Of a DNA stretch of 64,000 bases, positions 7,952 through 16,510 are shown piece by piece. A model generated the notes under the pieces. It was given only the letters and a program-made list of their open reading frames with translations, ran no database searches and was not told where the DNA came from. The DNA comes from Antrihabitans auranticaus (GTDB lineage: Bacteria > Actinomycetota > Actinomycetes > Mycobacteriales > Mycobacteriaceae), in the NCBI RefSeq assembly GCF_016481275.1, contig NZ_JAEMNW010000003.1:766437-830436 (forward strand). Reading direction: 5' to 3'. Position numbers and translations under genes: made by a program. Each line of letters starts with the position of its first letter. Position 1 is the first letter of the stretch.

Positions 7952-8686
7952 ATGGAGCCGACGTATCTTCGGGAGCGCCTTGCAGAAGAATTCGCGTTGC
8001 TTGCCGCAGCGGCACGGGAAGCCTCGCCGACCGCACCGGTGCCGGACTGCCCTGGCTGGACCGCCGCGGACCTTATCACTCACGTCACACACGTCTACCT
8101 GCACAAGACGGAGTCGATGCGGCGCGGGAAGTCGCCGGAGCCCTGGCCGCCCGACCTCAGTGGTGAAGAACCGCTCGCTGCGCTGGACCGCGCGTACGCG
8201 CAACTCGCGCAGGAGCTGGCGACCAGACCGCCCGAAGAACCTTCCCCGACCTGGTACGAACCCGATCAGAGCGTGGGCTTCTGGATCAGGCGGATGGTCC
8301 ACGAGACGATCGTCCACAGAATCGATGCGGAACGGTCGGCGGGTTCGACTGTCAGTCCGGTCGCTGCCGACCTCGCTGCGGACAACGTCGACGAAGCGCT
8401 GACGACGATGCTGGTTTATGGATACGACGGGTGGCCCGAAGATTTCGCCGCGGTCGGACACCTCGCAGAGCCGGTGACGATCGTCGTCGGCGATTCGTCG
8501 TTCACTGTTCGGCAGACGCCGGAGGGAGTAATCGTCGACGACGGCCGCGATGCCGGGGCGACCGTGTCGGGCGAGCCGGTCGACGTGGTCAGTTGGTTGT
8601 GGGGTCGTGGTGGCGCCGCGTCAGTGCGCGGAAATGCCCAGCACGCAGCACAGCTCCGAAAGTTCCTGCAGGTCGCGACGCAGTAG
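7952..8686 (+). CDS. Maleylpyruvate isomerase-family mycothiol-dependent enzyme
   Basis: A 244-residue DinB-fold protein. The N-terminal bundle has VPDCPGWTAADLITHVTHVY and WIRRMVHETIVHRIDAE, which supply the metal-binding histidines. From about residue 165 there is the MDMPI C-terminal domain. Family members use a metal ion and mycothiol for isomerase or transferase reactions; the substrate is unknown. The ATG at 7952 is chosen because homologues start with this helix; an upstream in-frame start would add 24 unrelated residues. It is divergent from the ECF sigma gene. Confidence 0.82.
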   Translation: MEPTYLRERLAEEFALLAAAAREASPTAPVPDCPGWTAADLITHVTHVYLHKTESMRRGKSPEPWPPDLSGEEPLAALDRAYAQLAQELATRPPEEPSPTWYEPDQSVGFWIRRMVHETIVHRIDAERSAGSTVSPVAADLAADNVDEALTTMLVYGYDGWPEDFAAVGHLAEPVTIVVGDSSFTVRQTPEGVIVDDGRDAGATVSGEPVDVVSWLWGRGGAASVRGNAQHAAQLRKFLQVATQ

Positions 8687-8857
8687 GTGCGATCATGAGA
8701 GGTATGGACGCCCCCGCGCTTCGCCTGTGTTCAGCGTCTCACGCGTGAACGTGTGACGTGCTGCCCAGATTGGGTACAGCATCTCTGTAGGAGATCTCTT
8801 CCTCCACCGACGGCGGTCGACGCTCATCTAAAACTCTTTCAAGAGAAGGAAACCCTT

Positions 8858-9676
8858 GTGCCCGAAGTAGGTCTCAAACGCGACGTATCAGCAGTACTTG
8901 ACGTAGACATCACCGATCCCACGACGATCGAGTTGCAGATCGCGATCGCGCCCCACCCGGGAACGAGCTTCACCGAGTCGCTGACGATCGAACTCGACGG
9001 CAAGCCGGTGGAGTTCACCGAGGTGAGCGGCTCGCACGGCAACCGGATCCACGTCTTCGAGGGCGCCGTGGGCAACCTGCAGGTCAACTATTCGGCGACG
9101 GTCCTCGGAAACACGGGTCCCGCGCCGTACGACCTGCACGATCGCTCCGTCTACCTGCGCCCGAGCCGGTACGCCGAGGCGGACAAGTTCTACGGTTTCG
9201 CCGCAACCGAATTCGGCGCATACGCCGATTCGGAGGTGCTGCTGGAGAAGATCGCCGCCTGGGTCGGATCTCGTCTGCAGTACGTGCCGGGCAGCAGCGA
9301 CCCGATCGACGGTGCCGTCGATACGCTCCTCGCGGGTCGGGGCGTGTGCCGGGACTACGCACATCTCGTGGTGGCGATGCTCCGAGCGGTCACGGTGCCT
9401 GCCCGCCTGGTGGCCGTCTACGCGCCGGGGTGCGATCCGATGGACTTCCACGCGGTTGCCGAGGCGTACGTCGGCGGCCAGTGGCGCGTCGTCGATGCAA
9501 CTCTGCTGGCGCCGCGATCCACCCTCGTCCGCATTGCGACGGGTCGTGACGCTGCCGACACGGCATTCCTCACCAACCACAAAGGTGCAATCACCCTGAA
9601 CAGCTCGGTTGTCACAGCAGTCGTCGACGGCGAGCTGCCGATCGACGACATCGGCGAGCTGGTCTCGATCACCTAA
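8858..9676 (+). CDS. Transglutaminase-like (protease/peptidase-like) protein
   Basis: A 272-residue cytosolic protein. An N-terminal beta-rich domain (about 1-135) precedes a transglutaminase core with the catalytic Cys in GRGVCRDYAHL, His in MDFHAVAEAYV and Asp in WRVVDAT, so the triad is complete. Such proteins are thought to act as peptidases or amidases, and no substrate is evident. The GTG at 8858 (VPEVGLKRD) is chosen because AGAGAAGGAAA lies at the right distance. The 171-base gap before it contains a ten-base palindrome (TCACGCGTGA at 8739-8748) and nothing else I can name. It overlaps the convergent HhH gene by four bases. Confidence 0.82.
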   Translation: MPEVGLKRDVSAVLDVDITDPTTIELQIAIAPHPGTSFTESLTIELDGKPVEFTEVSGSHGNRIHVFEGAVGNLQVNYSATVLGNTGPAPYDLHDRSVYLRPSRYAEADKFYGFAATEFGAYADSEVLLEKIAAWVGSRLQYVPGSSDPIDGAVDTLLAGRGVCRDYAHLVVAMLRAVTVPARLVAVYAPGCDPMDFHAVAEAYVGGQWRVVDATLLAPRSTLVRIATGRDAADTAFLTNHKGAITLNSSVVTAVVDGELPIDDIGELVSIT

Positions 9677-9885
9677 TCCGCCGCCAAGGCGAGCCCACGC
9701 TCGTCGAGCTCCTCGGTGAGAATCCGGATTGCCTTCGGACCTACGCCGTGAATCTTCAACAGCTGCTTGGCAGTTACGTGCGGCAACTGGTCGTAGCGGG
9801 TGTATCCCGCTTCGGCCAGCACGCGGCGGGCGGTCTTGCCGAGTCGCTGTGGATACTCGGTCGGTACTGCGGCGTCCTCAGGCAT
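9673..9885 (-). CDS. Small helix-hairpin-helix DNA-binding protein
   Basis: A 70-residue protein. The segment TAKQLLKIHGVGPKAIRIL is a helix-hairpin-helix with the GVG turn, and the whole resembles the C-terminal domain of RNA polymerase alpha or the HhH domain of DNA ligases. Similar stand-alone proteins are common in Actinobacteria and Firmicutes, with no defined role. Its stop overlaps the convergent transglutaminase-like gene. Short divergent spacing (59 bases) separates it from the SRPBCC gene. Confidence 0.75.
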   Translation of the reverse strand: MPEDAAVPTEYPQRLGKTARRVLAEAGYTRYDQLPHVTAKQLLKIHGVGPKAIRILTEELDERGLALAAD

Positions 9886-9944
9886 CGCCCCTCCGTTTCG
9901 CGCGGTGGCTACCCGACAAGTGTGACCTAGTACCGTCGGGTGAC

Positions 9945-10403
9945 ATGCGCGACTCCGTAACCGTCAACATGTCCGCCACGCCCGATCAGGTGTGGGATCT
10001 GGTCAGCGATGTCACCCGAATCGGCGAGTTCAGTCCCGAAACGTTCGAGGCCGAGTGGCGCGGCAAGGCAACCGGGCCGGCTCTGGGGGCGAAGTTCCGC
10101 GGACACGTCAAACGCAACCAGGTCGGACCGATCTATTGGACGACCTGCAAGGTCGTTGCCTGTGAGCCGGGCCGCGAGTTCGCGTTCGTAGTGCTCGGCC
10201 CGGGCGGCATCACTGTCAACAAATGGGGCTACAGGCTGGAGGAACGCAACGGTGGCACGGACGTCACCGAATTCTTCGAGCTGGCGGGCGTGTTGCCGCT
10301 GCGGCTCTATTGGGCCGTGCTCGGTTGGGCGCGCGGCAAGCGCAATCACGACGACATGCTGACCACGTTGAACCGGATCAAGAAGGTCGTCGAAGCGGGC
10401 TGA
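9945..10403 (+). CDS. SRPBCC (START/Bet v1-like) family protein
   Basis: A 152-residue protein with the SRPBCC fold: an N-terminal strand (VTVNMSATPDQVWDLVSDV), a central sheet with YWTTCKVVACEPG and FELAG, and a C-terminal long helix. These proteins bind hydrophobic ligands such as lipids or polyketides, with functions from transport to cyclisation. The ATG is placed at the usual distance from the first strand. The gene lies alone between the HhH gene and the convergent fatty-acid transporter. Confidence 0.78.
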   Translation: MRDSVTVNMSATPDQVWDLVSDVTRIGEFSPETFEAEWRGKATGPALGAKFRGHVKRNQVGPIYWTTCKVVACEPGREFAFVVLGPGGITVNKWGYRLEERNGGTDVTEFFELAGVLPLRLYWAVLGWARGKRNHDDMLTTLNRIKKVVEAG

Positions 10404-10412
10404 TTCACTCGG

Positions 10413-11852
10413 CTACGGCGACGCGGGAACAACCGGCGGAACGAAGTCGAATGTCATTCCGAGCAGCCACACCAGCAGCAGGACAACGGGCAGGTGGAAC
10501 ATGAACTGCAGGAACGTGAAACCGACGAGGTCGCGGGCGCGCAGCTTCAGCACCGCGAGCAACGGCAGCATGAAGAACGGATTGATCAGGTTCGGCAGGG
10601 CTTCGGCGACGTTGTAGATCTGGACCGTCCAGCCCAGGTTCATCTGCACGTCCGTCGCAGATTGCATGACGTACGGCGCCTCGACCAGCCACTTGCCGCC
10701 GCCCGATGGAACGAACACGCCGAGAATGACCGTGTAGACCGCGATGACGACGGCGAAGCTTCCGCCGCCGCCGATGCTGGTGAAGAACTCTGCGAGGTGT
10801 TCGGAGATAGTGTTGCCGCCCCGGCCCTCTGCCTTCGTGAGGATCGCCGCCATCGCTGCGTACAGCGGAAACTGGACGAGGATGCCGGCTGTCGCAGGTA
10901 CCGCGAGCGACACAGCCTGCAGGAACTTCCGCGGCGTTCCGTGCAGCACCAGGCCCAGCATGAGGAAGACGAGCAGATAACCGTTGAGGCTGCTGACAAC
11001 AGTGAGAACCGGCTTCGAGAGAAGTTGGGAAATCAACCAGCCCAACGTCAGCAGTCCGGCCAAGATCGGCAGAATTCGGCTGTACTCGAGCCATTCACCA
11101 GGTCGGGAGCGCGGTGGTACCTCTTCGGGCGCGTCGTGTACGTCCACGCTGAGATCGTCGGCGGTCTTTATTGCTGCACCCCGCGGCGCGGAGAAGTGAG
11201 CGATAACCACCGTCAGCGCAATGATGATGGCGCACATGACCATCGACTGCCAGGTGAAGATCGTCGTCCCGAAGTCGAGAACCCCTGTGATCTGCAGCAA
11301 CGCCGGCGGCAGCGAGGAGGCGGTCGCCTGCAACTGCGCGGCGGAAGAGGACATGCCTAGCGCCCACACTGCGCCCAGGCCCATGAAGGCTGCTGCTCCG
11401 AGGGCCCGGTAGTCGACACGTAAATCGGTCCGGCCCGCGATCGCGCGGGCAAGGAGTCCGCCGAAGATCAGACTGAGTCCCCAATTCAGCAGCGAAACCG
11501 ACATCGAAAGAAACGCCACGAAACTGACTGCGGTACGGGCGCTTTGCGGGAGGTCGGCCAGGCGGTCGATCAGTCGCGCCACCGGGGGCGACGTCGCAAC
11601 GACGTAACCCGTCAGCACCACCATGGCCATCTGCAGTGTGAACGCCGTCAGATCCCAAAAGCCGTTCCCGAACGAATCCACGACCGTCTGTGGCGACGAA
11701 CCGTTGGCGAACGCGGCGACGGCAACGATGACGACTCCGGCGAGCGCGACGACGTATGCGTCCGGAAACCACTTCTCGGTCCATCGGGCCAGTGCCTGCG
11801 CAATCCTGGCCAGCCCCTTCTCGGACTCGGAGCTTTCCACTGCTGCTGTCAC
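10413..11852 (-). CDS. Short-chain fatty acid transporter (AtoE/TIGR00366 family)
   Basis: A 479-residue integral membrane protein with about 12 hydrophobic segments. Family landmarks include WTEKWFPDAYV near residue 25, FVAFLSMSVSLLNWGLSLI and FVPSGGGKWLVEAPYV. AtoE-type carriers import acetoacetate, butyrate and related short-chain acids. The GTG at 11852 forms a GTGA overlap with the stop of the upstream cyclase-like gene, which favours this start over the longer reading frame to 11915. Coupling to a cyclase-like gene is unusual for this family. Confidence 0.85.
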   Translation of the reverse strand: MTAAVESSESEKGLARIAQALARWTEKWFPDAYVVALAGVVIVAVAAFANGSSPQTVVDSFGNGFWDLTAFTLQMAMVVLTGYVVATSPPVARLIDRLADLPQSARTAVSFVAFLSMSVSLLNWGLSLIFGGLLARAIAGRTDLRVDYRALGAAAFMGLGAVWALGMSSSAAQLQATASSLPPALLQITGVLDFGTTIFTWQSMVMCAIIIALTVVIAHFSAPRGAAIKTADDLSVDVHDAPEEVPPRSRPGEWLEYSRILPILAGLLTLGWLISQLLSKPVLTVVSSLNGYLLVFLMLGLVLHGTPRKFLQAVSLAVPATAGILVQFPLYAAMAAILTKAEGRGGNTISEHLAEFFTSIGGGGSFAVVIAVYTVILGVFVPSGGGKWLVEAPYVMQSATDVQMNLGWTVQIYNVAEALPNLINPFFMLPLLAVLKLRARDLVGFTFLQFMFHLPVVLLLVWLLGMTFDFVPPVVPASP

Positions 11853-12817
11853 GGCACCGTTCTCCTCTGCTCGTCCCACCAGCAAAGCACTCGTGTTCCG
11901 CTGAGCGTCAGCCATTTCGACGGTTCACCGGCCGGAACGTCGACCTCGAACCACACGGCCCCAGGGTGCCGTCGCGACTGCAACCATGTGCCGTCCGGCT
12001 GACGCGCTGCGCGGATGAGTTCGATGGCGTCCGCCATGCGCGGATCGGGTGTGGTGCCCTCGAAGCACGCCGCATCGCGGAAGTACTCGGCTGCGTTCAG
12101 CACGTCGTAGAACCACCGAAAGGGGTAGGAGAATCGGGCGACCCAGTTCGCGATCGGTTCGCCCGTCGAGAGTCGGCGGAAGAGGCTGCGCTGCAAGAGA
12201 TATTCCTCGCCGGACTGCCTGGCTGCTCGCGTCGCTTCGGTCCCGCCCGTCGCGATCTCGTGAGCGAGCAATGCCTTCAGCGAGTTGAGCGTCGAGTGGA
12301 CCGACGAGCGGGTCGAGCCCTCGACCCATTCGCAGTTCCAGCCGCCGTCGGGTAGCCGATGTTCGACGAACCAGTCGACGATGCCGCCGATGTCGGCGCC
12401 GAGCCACAGCCCGTTCTCGACCGTCGTTGCGTTGATACAGCAGTCGACCTCGCCTCCCCAGTAGGGCAGGCTGTCGTACTCCCAGCGACTGTTCTCGGCG
12501 AGCAGTTCAGCGGTCCGGCGTTCGCGCAGGACGGCCGGGTCGAGACCCCACTCCCGGAGCAACGTCAGCACCGGCGTCGTTGCGGTCCACGGCTGGCCTT
12601 CCCCGGAACCGTCGAAGCCCGCGGGAAAGAACGCGCCGCCGGCCCACTGGCCGTCAGGATCCTGCAATTCGAGCAGGTGCGCGCCGAAGCCTTCGGTGGC
12701 GATCCTCGATCGGGTCGCTTCCCACACCGCCGGTGGTGCACCGGCGAGGTCGCGCTCGACCTGCCAACGCAGTGCCGGATCGGAGTCGCTCAGCCACGCG
12801 ATGAGAGGCCTGGTCAC
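11849..12817 (-). CDS. Squalene/prenyl cyclase-like alpha-alpha toroid protein
   Basis: A 322-residue soluble protein with repeated helix-loop motifs carrying Gly-Trp, as in HRLPDGGWNCEW and QPDGTWLQSRR, plus YWGGEVDCCINATTV. These are the QW-like repeats of the alpha-alpha barrel of terpene cyclases and prenyltransferase subunits. At about half the length of squalene-hopene cyclases, and without a DXDD motif that I can find, it is probably not a true cyclase. Small proteins of this type are widespread in actinobacteria with no assigned role. The start is GTG. The stop overlaps the fatty-acid transporter start. Confidence 0.65.
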   Translation of the reverse strand: MTRPLIAWLSDSDPALRWQVERDLAGAPPAVWEATRSRIATEGFGAHLLELQDPDGQWAGGAFFPAGFDGSGEGQPWTATTPVLTLLREWGLDPAVLRERRTAELLAENSRWEYDSLPYWGGEVDCCINATTVENGLWLGADIGGIVDWFVEHRLPDGGWNCEWVEGSTRSSVHSTLNSLKALLAHEIATGGTEATRAARQSGEEYLLQRSLFRRLSTGEPIANWVARFSYPFRWFYDVLNAAEYFRDAACFEGTTPDPRMADAIELIRAARQPDGTWLQSRRHPGAVWFEVDVPAGEPSKWLTLSGTRVLCWWDEQRRTVP

Positions 12818-12876
12818 ATTGATCGACTCTAGCTGGACACGGATTTACCGGCCCCGTAACTGGGTACTGCCCGATT

Positions 12877-13521
12877 ATGAAGAACAGCCGCACAATTCTG
12901 CTTTCCGGTGCGTCTTTGATCGCCCTCGTGACCGCCGCATGCGGTAGCGACGACTCTGATGCGCCGGCGACCGTCGAGACCGCGCCGACGTCGGTCGAAG
13001 CGTCTCCCACTGGCAGCTCCACGCCGCCGGGTGTCGCAGGAAATCCGTTCCGGGTGCCTGGCGGTGCGAGTGGTGACGACAACGCATTCACCTACGACGA
13101 AGCAGCCGTTCCGGTCGGTTCGGTACTGGATATCGAATCCGAGGAGGAAGACGGCCGGACAACCATCTCGCTCAACGCGACGGGGTTGGCACCCAGCCGG
13201 GATTACGGGGTGCACGTGCATACGAAACGCTGCGGCTCGGAGCCGGCGGATTCGGGGCCGCACTATCAGAACTCGATCGACCCCGCGGCGACGCCGGAGA
13301 CCCCATCGTCGGACCCGGCGTTCGCGAACGCCCTGAACGAGGTCTGGCTCGACATCACCACCGATGCGAACGGGAAGGCCCAGGCGTCGACGACCGTTGC
13401 CTGGGAGTTCCGCGACGACGAGGCCAACTCGGTAGTGGTCCATGCGAAGCACACCATGACCGCGCCGGGCGAGGCCGGCATGGCCGGTGACCGCCTCGCC
13501 TGCATCGACGAGGACTTCTGA
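12877..13521 (+). CDS. Cu/Zn superoxide dismutase-like lipoprotein (no zinc ligands seen)
   Basis: A 214-residue exported protein. The signal peptide ends in VTAAC with lipid attachment at Cys22, followed by a Ser/Thr/Pro linker to about residue 65 and then the SOD beta-barrel. Copper ligands are visible in GVHVH (His113, His115), GPHY (His129) and VVVHAKH. The disulphide cysteines fit KRCG (Cys119) and LACID near the C-terminus. The loop that normally carries zinc ligands has no His, as known for M. tuberculosis SodC, which works without zinc. It probably detoxifies superoxide outside the membrane. It is convergent with the next gene, four bases apart. Confidence 0.8.
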   Translation: MKNSRTILLSGASLIALVTAACGSDDSDAPATVETAPTSVEASPTGSSTPPGVAGNPFRVPGGASGDDNAFTYDEAAVPVGSVLDIESEEEDGRTTISLNATGLAPSRDYGVHVHTKRCGSEPADSGPHYQNSIDPAATPETPSSDPAFANALNEVWLDITTDANGKAQASTTVAWEFRDDEANSVVVHAKHTMTAPGEAGMAGDRLACIDEDF

Positions 13522-13525
13522 GCAC

Positions 13526-13957
13526 TCAGCCCTGGTAGGGCTGGATGTCCAGCAGCATTGGCTGCGCGCCGAAGGACGGGGCGTTGCTGGTGACCGTGAC
13601 GTCCCAGATTCCGATGCCCGGGCCGACGACGTCCTTCGACGTCCCGACCGGTCCCGGACCGTTGAGAGTGCGGGTGTAGGACGCGACCGCGCCATCGCCC
13701 TGGCGCTTGAAATTGAACGTCAGTTGGACCGAGCAGGGGCCTACACCGACCAATACGCCTGTGAGCCCCAACGCCGCTGACCCTGGGTAATGGCCCACAC
13801 CTGCGTCGATGATGCCGCCGCAGATCCCGGGGTTGGCCAGGGTATAGATCGTCGTCTTCGTGTTTCCATCGGCAGCAGCCGCTGTTCCGGTCGATACGAC
13901 AAGTGCCGCCGCGGCAGCGGTGCAGGCCAATCCGGTGGCAGCAATCGGGAAACGCAT
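13526..13957 (-). CDS. Small secreted protein of unknown function
   Basis: A 143-residue protein with a clear Sec signal peptide (about residues 1-28, ending ...STGTAAAADG). The mature part is rich in Gly, Val and Thr with two cysteines (ICGG and GPCSV) that could form one disulphide, and looks beta-stranded. I do not recognise the family. The ATG has AAAGGAG nine bases upstream. Confidence 0.65.
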   Translation of the reverse strand: MRFPIAATGLACTAAAAALVVSTGTAAAADGNTKTTIYTLANPGICGGIIDAGVGHYPGSAALGLTGVLVGVGPCSVQLTFNFKRQGDGAVASYTRTLNGPGPVGTSKDVVGPGIGIWDVTVTSNAPSFGAQPMLLDIQPYQG

Positions 13958-13989
13958 TCGATTCGACTCCTTTGGGTGGTGGGCGCGCG

Positions 13990-14031
13990 GTGATCGGCCC
14001 CCTGTGATCGACCCCTTGTGATCGACGCTGC
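13990..14031 (+). repeat. Three tandem 14-base repeats upstream of lon
   Basis: Three head-to-tail units begin GTGATCG: GTGATCGGCCCCCT, GTGATCGACCCCTT and GTGATCGACGCTGC. They lie in the 227-base divergent space between the secreted-protein gene and lon. Iterated 14-base spacing could mark a multimeric regulator site or replication slippage. Confidence 0.55.
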
Positions 14032-14050
14032 CGGGTGAGTCGTCGAGACG

Positions 14051-14083
14051 GGTAGTTTCGCTACCGAAGTAACGGATTCGTTA
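14051..14083. promoter_or_regulatory. Two palindromes in the lon promoter region
   Basis: GGTAG-TTTCG-CTACC at 14051-14065 is followed at once by TAACG-GATT-CGTTA at 14070-14083, both perfect dyads, about 100 bases before the lon start. They may be operators for a heat-shock or protein-quality regulator. They do not match the HspR inverted repeat (CTTGAGT-N7-ACTCAAG). Confidence 0.35.
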
Positions 14084-14184
14084 TCGCCCTTGCCTGTCCG
14101 CTGAGGGCGAACGCCGGGTCGGAACAATCGATCGGCAGCCGGGGTTGAGTAGGTATCGCTCAACTTTGGAAGGGCTGAAACTAG

Positions 14185-16509
14185 ATGAAATCGACAATGA
14201 ACTTGCCGGTGCTGTTCGTCACCGATCCTGTCGTGCTCCCCGGCATGGTCGTGCCGATCGAGCTGGACGAACCTGCCCAGGCGGCAATCGACGCAGCGCG
14301 TGCGGGCAGCGACAGCAAGGTGCTGATCGCGCCCCGACTCGACGATCGCTACGCGGCCTACGGCGTCATCGCGACGATCGAGCAGGTCGGGCGGATGCCT
14401 GGTGGCAAACCTGCTGCGGTGCTCAAAGCCGAGCAGCGCGCGAAGATCGGCCACGGCGTGACAGGTCCGGGCGCGGCGCTGTGGGTGGAGGCCGAAACCG
14501 TCGAGGCGACCACCGCGGACGGTCGCACAACGGACCTCGCCGCCGAGTACAAGAAGCTCGTCGTGGCAGTCCTGCAGCGGCGCGAAGCCTGGCAGATCAT
14601 CGACGCGGTCAACCGGCTCACGGACCCGTCGGCCATCGCTGACACCGCCGGCTATGCGCCCTACCTGACCGATGAACAGAAGCGTGAACTGCTCGAAACC
14701 CCCGATGTGGCAGCACGTCTGACGAGCCTGATCGAGTGGACCAAGTCTTACATCGCCGAGGCAGAGGTCACCGAGAAGATCAGCAACGACGTCCGCGAAG
14801 GCCTCGAAGACACGCAGCGGAAGTTCCTCTTGCGCCAGCAACTCGCGGCGATCCGCAAGGAACTCGGCGAGGGCGAACCTGACGGCGCCGACGATTACCG
14901 GACCCGCGTCGAATCAGCGGACCTCCCGGAAGCCGTTCGCGAGGCGGCCTTGCGCGAGGTCGGCAAGCTGGAGCGGTCGAGCGATCAGAGCCCGGAGACC
15001 GGTTGGATCCGGACCTGGCTGGACACGGTCCTCGAACTGCCATGGTCTGCCAAGACGACCGACAACACCGACGTCACCGCGGCTCGGGCTGTTCTCGATG
15101 CCGACCACCACGGCCTCGACGAGGTGAAAGACCGCATGGTCGAGTACCTCGCAGTGCGGGCTCGCCGCGCCCAGCGCGGCCTGGAGGTCGTCGGCGGACG
15201 TGGTTCGGGTGCGGTCATGGTCCTCGTCGGTCCGCCCGGTGTCGGCAAGACGTCGCTCGGTGAGAGCGTCGCACGGGCGCTGGACCGCAAGTTCGTTCGT
15301 GTCGCGCTCGGCGGTGTTCGCGACGAGGCGGAGATCCGTGGGCATCGGCGCACGTACGTCGGCGCACTGCCGGGCCGCATCGTTCGCGCGATCAAGGAAG
15401 CGGGTGCGATGAATCCGGTTGTCCTGCTGGACGAGATCGACAAGGTCGGTGCCGACTACCGGGGCGATCCTGCGGCGGCGCTGCTCGAGGTGCTCGACCC
15501 GGCGCAGAACCACACGTTCCGCGACCACTACCTCGACTTGGACCTGGACCTCTCCGATGTTCTGTTCATCGCGACCGCCAACGTCATGGACACCATCCCT
15601 GGACCGTTGCTGGACCGCATGGAGCTGATCACCGTCGACGGCTACACCGAAGACGACAAGGTTGCGATCGCCCGGGACTTCCTGGTCCCGCGTCAACTCG
15701 AGCGGGCGGCGCTGACCCCCGACGAGGTCACGTTGACCGACGAAGCACTTCGCGAGGTTGCTGCCAACTACACCCGGGAGGCCGGGGTGCGGCAGATGGA
15801 GCGCCTGGTCGCCAAGGCACTGCGGAAGGCGGCGACAAAGCTGGCGAAGGACGTGGAGTCCGCAATCGTCATCGACGTGCCCCAACTGAAGGACTTCCTC
15901 GGCAGGCCTCGGTTCACACCGGAGTCGGCGGAAAGGACTGCGGTTCCGGGTGTTTCGACGGGTCTTGCCGTGACCGGCTTGGGCGGTGACGTCCTCTTCA
16001 TCGAGGCGAATGCTGCGACAGGCAAGCCGGGTCTGACGCTGACCGGCCAACTGGGTGACGTGATGAAGGAGTCGGCGCAGATCGCGTTGACCTACGTCAG
16101 ATCGCACCTGGATCAGTTGGGGTTGGATTCCGACGTCTTGGACGGCAGCATCCACGTGCACGTTCCGGCCGGTGCGGTGCCGAAGGACGGTCCTTCGGCC
16201 GGTGTCACGATGGTGACCGCGCTGACGTCGCTTGCGCTCGGTCGGCCGGTGCGGTCCGACGTCGGCATGACCGGTGAGGTCACGCTGAACGGTCGGGTGT
16301 TGCCGATCGGTGGCGTCAAGCAGAAGTTGCTCGCGGCGCAGCGTGCCGGCTTGAAGACGGTCTTCCTGCCCAAGCGCAACGAACCCGATCTCGATGACGT
16401 TCCGGCCGAGGTGCTGGAAGCCCTGGAGGTGCACCTCGTTTCGGACGTCGCCGACATCGTTGCGGCGGCGATCGAACCCGCAAAGGTTGCCGCCACCGCA
16501 GCCGCATAG
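14185..16509 (+). CDS. lon: ATP-dependent Lon protease
   Basis: A 774-residue LonA-type protease, normal length for actinobacteria. It has the N-terminal substrate-binding domain (LPVLFVTDPVVLPGMVVP), an AAA+ module with Walker A GPPGVGKTS and Walker B VVLLDEIDK, and a C-terminal protease domain with the catalytic Ser in KDGPSAGVTM and Lys in GGVKQKLLAA. It degrades damaged and regulatory cytosolic proteins. GGAAGGG lies upstream of the ATG. It is convergent with the ABC exporter gene, with a one-base gap and no room for a separate terminator. Confidence 0.97.
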   Translation: MKSTMNLPVLFVTDPVVLPGMVVPIELDEPAQAAIDAARAGSDSKVLIAPRLDDRYAAYGVIATIEQVGRMPGGKPAAVLKAEQRAKIGHGVTGPGAALWVEAETVEATTADGRTTDLAAEYKKLVVAVLQRREAWQIIDAVNRLTDPSAIADTAGYAPYLTDEQKRELLETPDVAARLTSLIEWTKSYIAEAEVTEKISNDVREGLEDTQRKFLLRQQLAAIRKELGEGEPDGADDYRTRVESADLPEAVREAALREVGKLERSSDQSPETGWIRTWLDTVLELPWSAKTTDNTDVTAARAVLDADHHGLDEVKDRMVEYLAVRARRAQRGLEVVGGRGSGAVMVLVGPPGVGKTSLGESVARALDRKFVRVALGGVRDEAEIRGHRRTYVGALPGRIVRAIKEAGAMNPVVLLDEIDKVGADYRGDPAAALLEVLDPAQNHTFRDHYLDLDLDLSDVLFIATANVMDTIPGPLLDRMELITVDGYTEDDKVAIARDFLVPRQLERAALTPDEVTLTDEALREVAANYTREAGVRQMERLVAKALRKAATKLAKDVESAIVIDVPQLKDFLGRPRFTPESAERTAVPGVSTGLAVTGLGGDVLFIEANAATGKPGLTLTGQLGDVMKESAQIALTYVRSHLDQLGLDSDVLDGSIHVHVPAGAVPKDGPSAGVTMVTALTSLALGRPVRSDVGMTGEVTLNGRVLPIGGVKQKLLAAQRAGLKTVFLPKRNEPDLDDVPAEVLEALEVHLVSDVADIVAAAIEPAKVAATAAA

Positions 16510-16510
16510 G

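Noticed and set aside
11853..11915. Longer N-terminus for the AtoE-like transporter
   Set aside because: GTG at 11852 gives a GTGA overlap with the upstream gene; the extension has no ribosome site.
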